Assembly (NCBI RefSeq): GCF_000020525.1
Contig: NC_011026.1
Location: 1,718,001 to 1,782,000 of the forward strand
Origin: Chloroherpeton thalassium ATCC 35110
GTDB lineage: Bacteria > Bacteroidota > Chlorobiia > Chlorobiales > Chloroherpetonaceae
Length of the DNA stretch: 64,000 nt
Direction of reading: 5' to 3'
Positions within the stretch are counted from its first letter, which is position 1; each line of letters begins with the position of its first letter. Positions 63,801 to 64,000 of the stretch are shown piece after piece. A program made the translations under genes and the position numbers. The notes beneath the pieces are model-generated. The model had not been told where the DNA came from. It made no database searches and worked only from the letters and a program-made list of their open reading frames with translations.

Positions 63801-64000
63801 ATGCAAGAGACCAATACTTCGCTACAACCGAAGAATCGAAATCAGGGCATTAGTAAAGATGTTGCAAAGAAGCAATTAACGAGACTTTCCAACCAAATTG
63901 ATAAGCTTGTTGAAGAAGTCAAACAACTTCGTGAAGAAAAAAAAGCGTTACAAGGTGAAATAAGTCGTTTAAGCGAGCAGGTGGCTATTGCCAGCAAAGA
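63801..64000 (+). CDS. Start of a coiled-coil protein (cut by right edge), possibly of the zapA region
   Basis: 66 codons are open from ATG 63801 (AGGA five bases before it) to the window edge. The segment is highly charged with a regular heptad pattern (LTRLSNQIDKLVEEVKQLREEKKALQ, in part), so it is a coiled coil. In Chlorobi and Bacteroidetes a small coiled-coil gene followed by zapA and rny often comes after pheT. That link is from known gene order only; the rest of the gene is not visible. Confidence 0.6.
   Translation, partial: MQETNTSLQPKNRNQGISKDVAKKQLTRLSNQIDKLVEEVKQLREEKKALQGEISRLSEQVAIASK

Noticed and set aside
1-64000. CRISPR arrays, rRNA operons and transposase genes
   Set aside because: I saw no regularly spaced direct repeats, no rRNA-like conserved sequence and no DDE or serine transposase motifs anywhere in the window.

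Overview
The window looks like a chromosomal segment of a green sulfur bacterium (phylum Chlorobi/Chlorobiota), most like Chloroherpeton thalassium. This is inferred from gene content: a BchU-type bacteriochlorophyllide C-20 methyltransferase, a sulfide:quinone oxidoreductase-like flavoprotein, the KorA/KorB 2-oxoglutarate:ferredoxin oxidoreductase of the reductive TCA cycle, an ArsA-type ATPase, and many outer-membrane proteins typical of the Bacteroidetes/Chlorobi group. Genes are densely packed on both strands. I see no rRNA, CRISPR array, prophage or insertion sequence. Many genes have a Shine-Dalgarno sequence and there are about a dozen convincing intrinsic terminators.

Layout. 1-4.1 kb (minus): hpt-ftsH (ftsH cut by the left edge), a small unknown protein and an MsbA-like ABC exporter. 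4.4-10.5 kb (plus): a giant peptidase/beta-propeller/beta-barrel protein, a fused SpeD-SpeE polyamine enzyme and an AIM24-family protein. 10.6-21.8 kb (minus): Bcp peroxiredoxin with a two-gene ABC transporter, two small exported proteins, a XerD-like recombinase followed by an MCE (MlaD-like) protein, a 1250-residue outer-membrane protein and a class III adenylyl cyclase. 22-27.3 kb (plus): a ModE-type molybdate regulator, an orphan PAS histidine kinase and a TonB-dependent receptor with a near-perfect ModE box just before its start. 27.6-31.9 kb (plus): a divergent GroES, a lipoprotein, nadA, a gamma-glutamylcyclotransferase-like gene, and two adjacent membrane genes (DedA and DUF368) from the families now linked to undecaprenyl-phosphate recycling.

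32-41 kb: korAB, a small cysteine protein and ArsA (minus), queC (plus), then an HhH/beta-barrel protein and an HNH nuclease (minus). 41.5-47.2 kb (plus): the N-terminal half of a split carbamoyl-phosphate synthase (carB), a multi-spanning membrane protein, bchU and the SQR-like gene, which is preceded by an AT-rich inverted repeat. 47.2-52.6 kb (minus): a small DUF3098-like membrane protein, argD, a MscS channel, an AlkD-like glycosylase and cysK. 52.9-59.1 kb (plus): an FG-GAP repeat protein, def-fmt, a small beta-barrel, a short Cys protein, a truncated MscS-like protein and a TlpA thioredoxin. After a Wzi-like protein (minus), the window ends with a Pro-Arg-His-Glu tRNA cluster behind a Bacteroidetes-type promoter, pheT, and the start of a coiled-coil gene.

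The most interesting locus is 22.0-27.3 kb, where a regulator, an unpaired sensor kinase and a ModE-box-controlled outer-membrane receptor suggest TonB-dependent uptake of molybdate or a molybdenum chelate. Other points of interest are the peptidase-propeller-barrel fusion, the SpeDE fusion, the DedA+DUF368 pair, the split carB, and the operator-like repeat before the SQR gene.
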